DNA of 64,000 nt. It comes from Camarhynchus parvulus. Taxonomy: Eukaryota; Chordata; Aves; Passeriformes; Thraupidae. The stretch spans positions 30,170,352 to 30,234,351 of the forward strand of contig NC_044601.1 in NCBI RefSeq assembly GCF_901933205.1, in the 5' to 3' direction. The notes under the pieces are model-generated. The model ran no database searches and had not been told where the DNA came from. It saw nothing but the letters and a program-made list of their open reading frames with translations. Each line of letters starts with the position of its first letter. The stretch's first letter is position 1. A program made the position numbers and the translations under genes. This document shows, piece after piece, positions 25,501 to 37,799 of the stretch.

Positions 25501-27009
25501 GAAAGTATATAATACAACAGGATTTGAGGTTATTGTTAAATAAATTCTTTCTCAGTCACTCAACACAATACCACAAATATTCTTCTGACAGTAACTCCTA
25601 GAGTTCCTCAGATTAAAACCACCACCACAAAATCATTTGATAAAACATTATATCAGCTCAGGACACCTATGAGACAAGCCTGCATGATCAAGCTTAAAAA
25701 AATAGTTAGAATGAAACATTTATCAGTAAGGCCATCTTCTGTAGCCTGAGCTCACACGACCTCCTGTGAGAGTTGTAAGACTCCACCTTGCTGGTTCACA
25801 ACCAGTTTGGGAATAACTCTTCCTTTAGATTTTCTTTATGTGCAGGCAGTATTGTTCTGGACCTGACAGCATCAGCATCACTGAAGTGATGAATGAAAGG
25901 TCTGATCCTATCAATGCAAAATAAAGAAGAAGAAAAAAAAAAAAACCACACCAAAAAAGGGCAAGAAATTTGGACTGAGCTGTAAAAGTAGACATCCAAA
26001 GCTTCCTTCTTTCAGAGTGAGTAGCTTGGTTATTATCACAAACCTGTAAGTACAGGTGGAAGTCTAGGGATTTCTTAAGCTTTCCTCTTAATATAGTAAA
26101 AGTATCACCCCTGAAAATGTCTTCCTTTCTGAAAACAAAAAAAAAAACCCAACTTTTTCTGCAAAATACATGTGTGAGATTCTGTAAAAGTATGAGAATG
26201 GGTGACTGACCCCTGCAATGGAGGAATGATGTGCTGAAGCAAGAATGTAAGGAAAACAATGAATTGTCATAAAGTAAGATGAAATTATCTCAGCGCAAGA
26301 AGGACTGGATAGAAAATTTTGCTTTAGGAATACAGCAGCATCATTCAGTCCTAAGATCCAGTAAACACCTTTCCCTGAAATTAGTTGACAGTAATGTTTT
26401 CCTGAGCTAACCAGGCCAACGTGGGAGGGTAGTGTTTATGTGACTCAGCCCAATATAAAGTAGAGAAAATAGATAACTCAAAAAGTCAGCTTGGAAAACA
26501 GTAACTGGCCTGAGCTGAGTGTAACCTGCATATTTCTTCCCAGTAACTGTGAGGACACAGTGTCACGACACCAAGCATTTAGAGACCAGTAATGGGAATT
26601 TGAACAGTATATTTGAATTGTGATTCCACTGATATTGCCGCTGCTATATTGTGATTGTGCTTCAATTCCAGTAAAATGCTGTAACATTCTGCTACATCAA
26701 AGTCCTGGATATATCTATAAGAACTTGGTTAGACAGTATTGGACGATGGCTGCAGGCTACTAAATGAGCCTAACACAAAAGAAGACACAATTACTGGAGG
26801 CAAGATCTCTTCCTTTTTCTGGATTACCTTTCCCAGGTCATTGAATTGAAGAGCTTCCAGTAGAAAGTCACACATCTTTCATGGCCTCAAATACTGGAGC
26901 ATTGGTTCTTTTACAGATGATGAGTACAGCCTCAGACTCTGCATCTTTAATGAAACCTGAAAGGAAGTGGGAAGCCTGCCTGATTTCCTCAAGTTATCCA
27001 TGAATTTTA

Positions 27010-27140
27010 AAAAAATCAAACCAAACCAAACCAAACCAAACCAAACCAACAAACAAAACAAAACACAACAAAGAAAAAACCACCACCCCCAGCACCACCA
27101 CCACCACCACAACAGCAAAAATCAAACTAAACAAACAAAC
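27010..27140. repeat. Compound simple repeat (AAACC)n / (CAC)n
   Basis: Tandem caaac pentamers (27016-27049) pass into A/C-rich sequence and a CAC trinucleotide run (about 27093-27110), then further aaac-type repeats. Low-complexity reading frames across it are artefacts. Confidence 0.9.
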
Positions 27141-30100
27141 AGTCCAATGACTGGTCTGATAGCATTCTCCATACTCATCCCTAACTAAAAGACACTTGGA
27201 ACCAATTCACAGGCAGAGGACAATCACTTTTCAAAAGTTCCCAGATATGTGAGTCCAGGCTCTACAATCTATTTGCCTCCTTTACAATAGGAGGAAGCAT
27301 CTATTATGGATTATCAATGGCTAATTTTGCACAACAAAAAGCCGATACTCAATGTTAAATGAACTAATAGTGGCAAGACTGTGGACAAACTTAATTAATA
27401 ATTTAATTATGGCAGTGTAATCTAACTATTCTCAAGAGAGGTACTTGAACCTTTCCTTCTCAGTAACTGATTTAAATGCTTTCTTTAATTTAGGAATATG
27501 TAAGATTACTTTATTTGGCAACTGTTTCAAGAGAGTCATAGTGGATTAAAAAGCAACTTTGCAACAAATTTTTTTGCCCACTTAATATCTTTCAGCCTAT
27601 ATAACACTGTAAGGTCTTCTGCCAATTTTGTGCAATAAAATGCTGCAGTTCTATCAAAGATCTCTATATAAAGATAAAATTTGCATTCAACAAGTGCAAA
27701 GGGAAATCTCTAAGAGCAATTGCTGTAATATTTTTGAGTCACATATCTTGTTTTTCTTTCTCATTTATAAACAAATCATTATTGTGGCAGAGTATGGTAA
27801 ATAAACTGCTGTGCTTAAAACAGCAGGAGTTACATACCTGAACTTGCAATCAACATGCTTCAGCAGATTGTGTTTTGATGGTTAAAATTAGACTATAGCT
27901 CACCCCATTCCACCCTGCCAAAGCCACCTGATGAAGGTGTAAGCTGTCAGGAAACAGATAAAGCTGCAGACTAAAACCTAAAACAGACCTCATGAAAGAG
28001 AGAAAGCAAGAAGGCAAAAGAACAACTAGAAATAACTGCCTGGATCCAGAAAAGCAAATAACAGGAGGAGTCCCTTGGAAAGCATTCAGAAACTGTTAAG
28101 GTTTTTGTTTTACCCAATTAACTATCTTCCTTTCCTTCTTCCTACATTCAGAGTGGGATTTGCTTTGCACTTTCTTCAGCTGCAAGAGAACTTCTTCACG
28201 ATTCACACAGGACCCAAGGCCTTAAATCCTAACAGAGCTGAAGGAAAACAAAATGTCAGCAAGACAGATGATTTCTTGGACATGTTGATTTCCTTAATTT
28301 GCTGCCATAGTTTTTAAGACCACACCAGTGACAACATAGACAAGATGGTAACTGGAAACGCAGGAGGAAACAGAGTGGTGACAAAGAACTCCCTCAGCAT
28401 AAAAAGTGATTCAAGTATTTAGCTATTAATTTCTTCCCCCATAAAACGTACCTCTTGTGCTTGAAAAGTCCCAGTTAGACAGGGAAATCTAATACTTTGC
28501 AGACGTGCAAGAAGAAAAAAAGCAAACATTGCACATAGATCAGATACCCTGCTGCAGCAAAAGGGGAACTGGGGCAACAGGGAGAGGTAAGCGAAGTGAC
28601 ATTGAGTCAAAATGTAGGGTACTCCTTCACTGCTCTGTAGTAGCTGTATTTTAATAAGCATGTTATTGGTTTTAGATGTAACTGACTTCTGCAAACTCTC
28701 TCCTCTTTATCTCATATTCTTCACTTCTCTTCCCACCAGTTTTCTTTCAATACAATTGCTACTCAGCAATACAACTTCTGTTTAGAAGTGACTCCAATTC
28801 CTATCTATTGAAGCATCTGCCCATTTCAAAATAAATATTTCTATAATTTAATGATGGAAATTTTTTGCCAATTTTGCTATTTTCTAACTTGCTTGAATTA
28901 TTCCGTTTGTAAAACAGACTTCAGTGAAGTGCATTTAAACAAATGTCAGCTACTTCACGTACACTTGAACAACCACATGCCATTCTACAATTACAACCTC
29001 TGCTTTTTCACTCCCAATCACATCTTTTCAGAGGTGTTTACGAAATTGGTGCTAATGTAGGTACCAGTTGTGGCCAAGGCAAACAGTAACTGTTGCAGAC
29101 CTCTTTAACAGATGATTGCGTGGATGTACCAGATCCCAAAAGGAGAGGAAATTTTAACACATGCTAATGGAACATATTGTGCTTATTAGCTAGAATTATT
29201 TTCCTAGTGTCACCAGTAGCAGACAGCCTTCATCTTCTCTTTCTATACTGCTGCTGCAGAAGAGAGATTGTGAAAGACTGAGGGACAGGGTGCAGTGCAT
29301 AAATAGTCAATTGCTAAAAGATAATCAGTTGATTCTGTACCAGTCTTTTCTCCCCACTTCAGAGATCTGTGGTACTGAGAGCCCTCATATATCTACTAAA
29401 GTCCACACTTAGCCCAGACATGACTACATCAGGAGTTAATATGACTTTATTTTTTGGCAAGGAAAAAGAATAGCTGCTGCAGGAGAAATTCAAGCCTGTT
29501 ATCACAATAGGCTGCATCTCTTCTTAGTAGTATCATCTGCTAAGAGGAAAGGAAGACAACTGAGCAGCAGTCCCCTCTTCAGCATATTACTTCTGAAACT
29601 GTCCAGACAAGGAATAATCAACCCCCTCAATAGAAGAAACATTTATGAGTCAGCTGTTAAATCAACTTCACCAATGCAAACAGCTTAAAGACAAAAGGAC
29701 TCCACACACCAACCATGTATCAGCCATCTACCACTGTACCTAAAATTTAACTTGCAGACTTAGTTTTGTTTGGCTGCTTCCCTGAAGGGTTATGAAGTTA
29801 AAACACCCAAAGGAAGGGCCCAACAAACACAGCAGCCAGAGCATAAGGTGGGCAGGAAATAGGGAAGCATGGCCCAGGTGGAAGGAAATGCTGCTGAACA
29901 TTCAGAGTAGGAAGCTACCTATGTATTTTCAGAAGAAGCTGACATAATGCTCATTGCACCCAGAGGAAAGGATTTATTGCTCTTCATGCCCTGCTTTTGG
30001 CCCTGTCTTTAACTTGTATCAGGTGTGGTACTGTTGGCACTCTGCTGCCCCTCCACTACAAGCCAAACCTGCTGCTTTAGTGAACTGAAAGTGCCCCACA

Positions 30101-30540
30101 GAAGGGTGCAGCCAGCACCTCAGTCACCTCCAGAGAACTGGAGGACATAAGAAGGGTGCTGGTGGGAATACACAACCAAGTGTTGGGGTGCAGAGCCGGG
30201 TGGCAGGAGGTGTGGTATTGCAATAATGCACTGTGCTTCAGGAAGTCACACTTGAAATTCCTGCAGAGTAAGAAGAGAGGGTTTTCTGCAGAGAAAACAG
30301 ACACAATCTGCTATCTGGCACACATGCCAACAGCATAGCAACAGTTTTTTAAACGTCTTTTCCTTGTCACTTTTGAATTTTACCAATTTTAAACACTAAG
30401 TGTAACAGCAGCAAGGCTTGGGAACCCAACCTCTAAACAAGGAAACTAGTAGAAAATAAAAATTTAAAATGTCAAGACAATTTTGGCAAAATCCTGGGAA
30501 AAGAGAAGAGAGAGTAATTAAAAATCTAACACATAATTTG

Positions 30541-32076
30541 CTTTTCAAATTTTTAATTAGGTATAATAAATGTACACAAAAGGAAGCATTGGCATTTTTG
30601 TTCATTTTAAGTGTATGAAATGGTAGGGAAAATAAACACATGGCATGAGTGAGGTCAGAAGTATCAAGACTGGTTTGAAATATTTCAAAATGTCATGCTA
30701 ACAGGATATTAAGGGAAGCTTTTAAAGCCATCATGAACAAGGCTTGTTTAACATCAGAGTTAGAACCCACACCACACACAAGTTTGACACAGACTGAGAA
30801 AAGCAAATTTCCTCATGTCTTGTACATCCAGGAATTTCAGCTGTGAAGCCTGCATTAGGGTTAGCCATTTTCTCTCGTTTTCAATGAGTTTGTTGACCAA
30901 ATAAATTTTTAGAAAGAAAGTGCAAACTGCTGCACTACTTTGTCACGCTAAATCTACTAGAAAGAGTCTTAATAAGGCTGAAGAAGAGGCAGCAGCATTT
31001 GAGATATTATAAACCAGTCTAGCACCAAGCAACTCCAGAGTCTAGTTCCCTATCTGCCCTTTGGTGGATGCCCTTTGAGGAGTGAAAAAAACGAAATAAA
31101 ACCACTGTATACTGCAAAGCCATAAAAGTCTGACTCCCTGGATGAAGAACAAACTTACTTCATTTCCTGAAGCTACACATGTTGACATGTGAGTTAATTT
31201 CAAAACCAAGGACAACACTCTACCAGCTACAGTGTTAATGGGAAGATGACTCTACAACATACTGGGACTTATATTACCAGTGTCCTTTTGCAAGCAGTCA
31301 CTGTAAACAATACATTGTCTTAATCATCCTGCCAATAGTAACATACGTGTTCAGTTCAGCCCTGCACTTCAGGATTATTTTTAAGTGCCCTCAAAACAAA
31401 AGCTGCTTCTACAGGTCTTGTTAGCTATGCTAATGAATTCTCCTCATTGCCCTCAAAACACTCGTGTGGTGAACAGTTACTCCAAAAGAAGAGGTTCATT
31501 TACATACCTCACCCAAAGGGATCCAGGAATTACTTTTTCCAGTTCTTCAAATGCATAGCAAACTGAAGTTGGAAGTTTTCCCAGACTGAAATGTGCATCT
31601 TAGCTATCTTTCTGCAGCACTTGCAGATGTTAGCTGACCTAATTCTGTTCTTTCTAAAATCAGTGAAAATTACCTACTGGGGATTACCAAAGCCAACATT
31701 AGAAGTCTTGACAAAGCACTAGGTGTACAACCACCTAAACTTCACTCTCACCCAGATTCAGATCCCAGCCCCTGTAAGCATGAGACAGACATTGTAAAAA
31801 AAGTAAATTTCTATGTGTCTTCAATCTTGTATCCTTTCCTTCTGGAAGCAATTAATATTTTGTAAATTCATTGCATATTCTAATTCTGAGATACTTGCAT
31901 CTTCAATATATTAAAAGTATATCAAACTGAAATGACAATGAAGAAAAAATATTATCTTATTTGTATGACTGCTAAATTACTGTTTAGAATTCTGGAAAGA
32001 CTTACAGAATTAGAAAGAATTTAGTTTTTAAACTAAATTTCTTGGCCTACCAAAGTGAAAACTATGTTCATCACTC
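30541..32076 (-). other. THAP1: Probable THAP1 3' untranslated region
   Basis: AT-rich noncoding sequence following the THAP1 stop on the minus strand. The variant signal ATTAAA at 30557-30552 gives a 3'UTR of about 1.5 kb, similar to my recollection of mammalian THAP1. A canonical AATAAA further down (about 29977-29972) is an alternative. Neither is proven. Confidence 0.35.
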
Positions 32077-32544
32077 CTAGGCAGGTACTTCTACGACTTC
32101 AAAATAGTCATTAGGCAGAATCACATAGCCTTTTCCTGCCAATATGTCTTTTTCTTTCTGAAACTGAACAATCTCTCTTAGTTTCTCAATTTGTCTTTCC
32201 TGACGCCGGCACCGCTGTTGCGCTGTCTTGAGCTTCTTCCGCAGTTTTTCAACCTGTTCCTCCAGCTGTTGAATTCTTTTCCGCTGATGGACTGTATCCT
32301 CGACGGTGTAGTTATGATCGCAAAAAACAGCAAGATTGCTGGGGGTCTGGAGAGGGGGCATCAATAATCCAATACTGGGATCTACAAATCTGGCATCTAT
32401 TTGAGACAAATGAAAAGAAGGAGTTGATGGAGATTGTGGTAGTACTGGAGCTGCTGGTGGTGGTGGTGGTGGTGGAGGTGGTGGTAGCGGTGGCAATGGA
32501 GGAGGGGGCAGTGGATCTTCTGGTTGCTCTGCAAATTCTTCAGA
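32077..32544 (-). CDS. THAP1: THAP1 coding exon 3 (proline tract, HCF-1 motif, coiled coil)
   Basis: 468 bp after ttctttctag, starting [14 protein letters not shown]. It holds a run of ten prolines encoded mainly by CCA triplets, [22 protein letters not shown], the coiled coil and stop TAG at 32077-32079. Confidence 0.96.
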   Translation of the reverse strand, partial: SEEFAEQPEDPLPPPPLPPLPPPPPPPPPPAAPVLPQSPSTPSFHLSQIDARFVDPSIGLLMPPLQTPSNLAVFCDHNYTVEDTVHQRKRIQQLEEQVEKLRKKLKTAQQRCRRQERQIEKLREIVQFQKEKDILAGKGYVILPNDYFEVVEVPA

Positions 32545-35500
32545 CTAGAAAGAACAAGACAAAAAATGTACATTTTCATGCTTAACATTGTTTACAACAC
32601 AACGCCCTTATTACAGCCCCAGAATAACCTAAATAACCAAGATTTAAGCAAATAAAATAAATTTCAAAGAGACAATTTTCAAAACTGGCAAACGTTTCTG
32701 GGCCTGCTCTGTCTGGCTTCTCAACTGGACATATTTTTAACCAGCTTCATTTTAAGGGCTCTTTGAAACTCAAGCCCTTATGTCTAAATAGGTTTTTTGA
32801 ATTATCTAAGAAGCAAGAACACAGACTACAGTTCCATAGAATGGACTTCAGATGACTTAACAACTCATTGCTGCCATCCCATCCCCCTTTGTCCCTCCTC
32901 CTTTCTGCTGCATCATACCACTACATAATTGAACCTACCAGCTAATCTAATCAAAAACACATCAGAAGCAGACAATCTTCTGCCTTCTGTAGAATAAGGG
33001 CTAACTACTGAGCAGGCTGACACAGCAGAGAGATAGACACAGTAAAACCAGTCTTCTCAACAACTGGGAGGGACTCTAACAGGTTTTGGGCTGCAGCGTA
33101 AGGGTTTGGTTAAAAGAGACATCATGAACCAAAATAAACAGCTCTTCAACAGCAAAGCAGCCTTCGCATCCTTGGTATTTACTTTTTGCTCAAATATAAT
33201 ATGACAGAAAGCTATTTGATCTCCAACTACCACTGCATATATTTTCTGTCCATTATTAAATGTCAAAGCAATGCAACAAAAGGTATGACATACACCTGCC
33301 TTGATATGGGGAAAAAGTGAGAATCATACATTTATAGAATGGCTTAGGTTGAACAGGGCCCTAAAGATCATCCAGTGTCAACACCCCTCTGCCATGGGCA
33401 GGGACACCTTTCACTGGACCACATTACCCATCCAACCCTGAACACTTCTGGGGATAGGGCATTCACAGCTTCTCTGGGCAACCTGTTCCAGTGCCTCACC
33501 ACCCTCACAGTGGAGAATTTTTACCTAACATCTTATCTAAACGTGCCCTCCTGCAGCTTAAGGCCATACCCTCTTGGCCTGTCACTACCTGCCCTTATAA
33601 AAAGGTCCCTTTCCAGCCTTCTTGTAGGCCTCCTTTAGATTCTGGAAAGTTGCTGAGGTCTCCACACCACTTTCTCTTCTCCAGGCTGAACATCCCCAAC
33701 TTTTTCAGCCTGTGTCGCTAAGATGGGTGCTCCATCCCACCGGTCATCTTCCTGGCCTCCTCTAGATTCACTCCAGTAGTTCCATGTCCTCCCTGTGCTG
33801 GGACCCCAGAGCTGGATGCAGGGTTCCAGGTGGGCTCTCTCCAGAGCAGAGCAGAGGGGCAGAATCCCCTCCCTCCCCTGCTGCCCACGCTGCTGTGCAT
33901 GCAGCCTAGGACACGTTTGGCTCTCTGGGCTGTAAGCTCACACTGCCAGGTCATGTTAAGAAACAGGACTACATAGCTGGCAGACGGAATGGACAGGGGA
34001 GAAGCACAGTTCTCCCTTTTGGCACCAGCAAAATATCAATTGGCTCAACTCCACTGCAGGTTTTTTTTGCAGATAAAACTGCAGGTTTTGTGACATTGCT
34101 CTTGATAGGTCCACTTGTACAGGTCAGGACAACACAGATACATTTGAGTATAGGCCAGAGCAGAGAATCAGATTTTTTTCTTCCCCAGAAGAATCCAGTA
34201 TAATTCAGAAATGCTTCTGTGCACACATTGATTGAAAAAGCACTGTTGAAACCAAAGAGCTTGCATATTGCCTATTGAAAAGAAAGCTTAAAACATTCTC
34301 AGAAAAAAGGCACAGAAAAAATTTTCTACCTACCCACCTGTTGGCAACACTATTACTATAAAGAAAAGCATAAGGACTGGGAAAACACTGGTTTTAAGAA
34401 CAGCCATTGATTTTAAGAACAGCCAACAGTCCTCACCATCAAAATATCAAGCTCATCAGATCTGAAGGTCATACCATTAACTTCACTGACTTAACATACA
34501 AGCAAGATAGATGTGTGGGTGTCTACCTGTCCCCCGTACAAACTACAGCACTTGGCAGACAGTAACTGAAAAGGCAGTTTGGTGATTGGTATTGAAGAAA
34601 AGTGATGATTGGCATTAAAGGGAAGTTTAATATGCACTCAAATATAACTGATCACATGAAAGTACAAAATCAGCCAACTACCAGTCTTATTTCTCATTTA
34701 TAAAAAAGTGCTGCTGTTAGCATACCTAATTCACACATCAATATTCTAAAGAGCTTGACCCTATCAGCTGTCACTATCAAATTTTTCTACTAAAAAAACC
34801 CTACAAGGCAAAGGTAGAGCTAGCAAAAAGAAACTCATTCTTGCTAGAAACAAAAGCAAAATCAGATCACTGCTGGACTGCTGAATTCACAGACACTTCT
34901 ATTTGAAGCTATAGAGCATATGCTACCTCTGTATACAAATTATTATTGTCACAACATATCACAGAGAACAGATCTTTGGTATCTCTGTGACATCATCAAT
35001 GACTTCAAATTATTTCTTTTAGTCAACAAATACTTCTTCTAAGACATAAGTAAAGAAAAAGTATACCAAATTACATAGTGTGAAAGATAAAAACCTGTAT
35101 TTCAAAATCCACGTGGATTCAACTCCAAAACAACCACAATTATTCTTTTTATTACATTGTTACTTGAAGATATGTGGCAGTTTATTCAAAAGTGCCATGG
35201 AACAAATAAAAATAGAACTGAATCCTTCAGAATTAAAAGGCACTCACTCTTCTGTGTTTTTGTAGATCCAAGTATGACAGCGAAATTGGGAACGTGGCTC
35301 ACTACTAATCCTGCTGCACCAACAGTACTTTTGCAGACTACCCTATACACCCATTCAGCTTTCAGACTGTAAAAAAATTTGCAAGTATTTTACACACAAC
35401 AAAGAAAATGTGTATTTCACAGATAAGAAAGGAAGTGTAATCAAACAAAAAACACAGCCATATTTCCCTGTAACTTGTCTGTCTCCTTGTTTGCATTCTG

Positions 35501-37097
35501 TTTATATTCTCTTCTGTGTTATTAGCCACTTTTCATTTTTCAAATGTGTAGCGTTTTTATTTCTGCAGCACTCCAATATTGTATATAAAGAGAAAAATTG
35601 AACAAGAAAAATCTGAGTTTTATTCTGTGCACTTCATCCCATTTAAGTCTTTTGCTCCAGACCCACTCTAGCTACCTCTGTCTCCTTTGCTACTTTCCCT
35701 GTGGCAGAGCAGTAAGAGATCAAATATTTTATATCCTTTAAAGGAGTTTAAAATCAATCTTTTGCATTCTTGTCTTGAAGTTATTACATCAAGAAGTAAG
35801 AACTCATAAGTAACTTGCATCTCACAGTAAATTGTTCTAGTGGCACAGTGAAGGGAATACCTCACTCAGAAGACTCTATCATCAGAAGTCAGGGACCAGT
35901 ACGCCTTTTGAAAACAATGTTAAGGCAAGACAGAGGTGCTCTCAGGACAGACAGAGAGTAGGTACAGGTAAGGTTCTGCCGCTCATTTTAACTTTGCAAA
36001 GCCAAAGCGCAGAGCTCTCTTAAAGAGGCCAGTCAAGTTTCACAGTTAACATCCACCGCATTTTCAACGCTAGCAGTAGCCATCAGCCATGGGAAGAGAG
36101 TAAGTGCCATTTGCAAGCATTAATGAAGGCTCATTCAGACTCTGAATATGCAGGAATTGCTGTGGAACAGTTTAACTACAGGGTAATACCTTCTTACTTT
36201 GTTGCCATTCCATTTAATCAGCTCATGGATGCTGAATTAAATGGACACATGAGCAGGTGAAGGCCAGTGCCTGCCTGTACAACACTTTGTGCACCAAAGC
36301 CTCAGAGAAAACAAGCACAGCTGTTGGAGGTATTTTCAGTCACCACAGTCCTCCTGGTCACCCCAGCGATACTGGCTCAGCATCCTGCCGGCCTTCATCC
36401 TTCCCAGCCAGCATCCTCTCCCTGCTCGCTGCCCTGCCACTCTGCAACCAGGGACATGCACGACACGTTCTGGCACCTGCAGCCATGGGTGCTTTGGGTT
36501 TACCTTTTCACCGGGTTCAGTGTAACAGAAAATTGTGGGCACAGCATTCTCTTTTAGGAGCTTGTTATTGCATTCCCTCTTAAAGCAATCGGGGGTAAAG
36601 TGTTCTGAGCAAATGCTGCTGTACTTGGTCGGCTTGAAGTTTTTCCTCTTAACAGCAGCTTCCCATTTCTTGCAAAGATCGGGTCTTGTAAGAGGGAACC
36701 TGCAACCAAGAGGCACTTTCAGCTTTTCCGGAAAGCTTTATAACCGGAGCCACAACCTTCCTGCCCCCCATCGGGGGGTGGGATGAGGTTTCAGCCCGCT
36801 CTCGCTCTGCAACAGGCGGCTCAGAGGGTTCCGTCCCTCGGCTTCCCGCAAGGACACGCCGGGAGGGGCGGGCGAACAGATAGGTCCCTCTGTCTGTCTG
36901 TCCGTCCGTCGGCACTCGCCCGCCCACGCGCTCCCTTCCCTCGCGACTCCCCGCGATCCTCGCGCGCGGTCCCGCGTTGGCCCCGCCCCCCGGCGCGACC
37001 CCGCCCCGGCGCCCGCGCGCGCTCACTTGTGGAAGGAGATGGGCTTCTCTTTGTCGTATCGGTTCCGGCAGCGGTAGGCGGAACAGGACTGCACCAT
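32077..37097 (-). CDS. THAP1: THAP domain-containing protein 1 (three coding exons)
   Basis: Sequence-specific nuclear transcription factor with an N-terminal C2CH zinc-dependent THAP domain. In mammals it regulates cell-cycle genes via HCF-1 and OGT and is mutated in DYT6 dystonia. Coding exons on the minus strand are 37097-37027, 36699-36504 and 32544-32077, giving 735 nt and 244 aa. Visible features: [10 protein letters not shown] start, zinc ligands C5, C10, C54 and H57, invariant P26, W36, F58 and P78, the AVPTIF box at 76-81, an enlarged proline tract at about residues 101-120, the HCF-1 motif DHNY, a coiled coil ([20 protein letters not shown]) and the ending YFEVVEVPA. The human protein is 213 aa, and the extra length is in the proline-rich linker. 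Splice sites are canonical and in phase, with no damage. The start ATG has G at -3 and +4. Confidence 0.97.
32545..36503 (-). other. THAP1: THAP1 intron 2
   Basis: 4.0 kb intron containing a CR1 copy (about 33322-33960) and a local duplication at 34392-34424, where ttttaagaacagcca appears twice. No additional exon was recognised. Confidence 0.8.
33322..33960 (-). mobile_element. CR1 LINE 3' end, minus orientation
   Basis: Typical avian CR1 3' terminus read in reverse: tttatagaatggcttaggttg, then ccatgggcagggacacctt, cctgttccagtgcctcacca, ccagagctggatgcagggtt and cacactgccaggtcatgtta. It has the usual 5' truncation near 33960. The sequence matches the CR1 consensus well enough to be unmistakable but carries many substitutions. 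It is in the same orientation as THAP1 and sits within its intron 2. Confidence 0.93.
36504..36699 (-). CDS. THAP1: THAP1 coding exon 2 (rest of THAP domain)
   Basis: 196 bp after ggttgcag, ending at GGTGAAAAG before gtaaac in phase 0. It encodes [33 protein letters not shown] and the AVPTIF box. Confidence 0.96.
37027..37097 (-). CDS. THAP1: THAP1 coding exon 1
   Basis: 71 bp encoding [19 protein letters not shown] and ISFH plus two bases of Lys24, followed by gtgagc. It contains zinc ligands C5 and C10. Confidence 0.96.
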
Positions 37098-37438
37098 CCC
37101 GCCCAACCCCACGCCCGCCGCGGCGCGGCCTTCGTGAGGACGGATGAGCCGGCGGGACGCTGCGAACTCAGCGCCGGGCGCCCATGCTTCCCCCACCTCC
37201 CGCGGCACCCCCCCGTGCCCGTGGCCCTCCGGAGAGGGACAGGAGCGGGACGCGCGGCCTCTCCCAACTCCAAGATGGCGGCGCCAGCTTCAACGGAACC
37301 TCTCGCGGTAGCGGCGCGCACCGCGCTCCGCCCATTGGGCGCGTCGGCGCGCAGGGTGGGGGCGGGGCCTTGTTCAGCAGCCTCGCCAATCCTGCCGCCT
37401 CCTTTCCCCCGCTCCGCCCCCTTTTCGGGGCCGTGCTC

Positions 37439-37611
37439 CGCCCACACCGCAACCGCAGCTGGGCAGCACCGCCCACACCCCCGCGCCCGCAGCTGGGCAG
37501 AGCCGCCCACACCCCGCACCCGCAACTGAGCAGCGCCGCTCCCCTCCACACCCCGCACCCGCAGCTGGGCAACGCTGCCCAAGGTCCGCACCCACAGCTG
37601 GGCAGCGCTTC
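37439..37611. repeat. GC-rich minisatellite, about five copies of a 31-39 bp unit
   Basis: Repeated unit with the core ccgcccacaccccgcacccg then cagctgggcag. Copies start near 37439, 37470, 37503, 37536 and 37575, with small length and base differences. It lies about 340-510 bp upstream of the THAP1 start, inside the CpG island. Confidence 0.85.
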
Positions 37612-37799
37612 CGACCCCGGACCAGCGCTATGGTCCTTCCTTCACCGAGGGGAGCCCGTCAGGGCCTTCTCCGGCCGCGCCATGCCCGAAGTCCTGGCCC
37701 AGGATGGTTGTCCGAGCCGGCAGGCAGGGCTGTGGTCGGACGGACGGGTGTGCGCAACGCGGCTGTCACAGGGACAGGAAGAAGCTGGCGCTGTGAGCC

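Larger units (their letters stand above)
19950..30540. other. Long intergenic stretch between CHRNB3 and THAP1
   Basis: AT-rich with no recognised exons. It contains a possible transposon-derived block (20600-21330), a small perfect hairpin (22519-22541), an A-run near 25930 and a compound simple repeat (27010-27140). Open frames are short. CHRNA6, which lies between CHRNB3 and THAP1 in human, was not found here. Confidence 0.5.
36760..37780. promoter_or_regulatory. THAP1: CpG island at the THAP1 promoter
   Basis: About 1 kb of very GC- and CpG-rich sequence spanning THAP1 exon 1 and its upstream flank. On the THAP1 strand an inverted CCAAT element (attgg at 37334-37338) and GC boxes lie 200-300 bp before the ATG. 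A YY1-type motif, aagatggcggc, is at 37272-37282 on the plus strand, about 175 bp upstream of the ATG. No TATA box was seen. Long open frames on both strands here result from low stop-codon frequency, not from genes. Confidence 0.75.

Noticed and set aside
26879..27118. Trp/Phe-rich minus-strand frame
   Set aside because: Artefact of the CAC and AAACC simple repeats.
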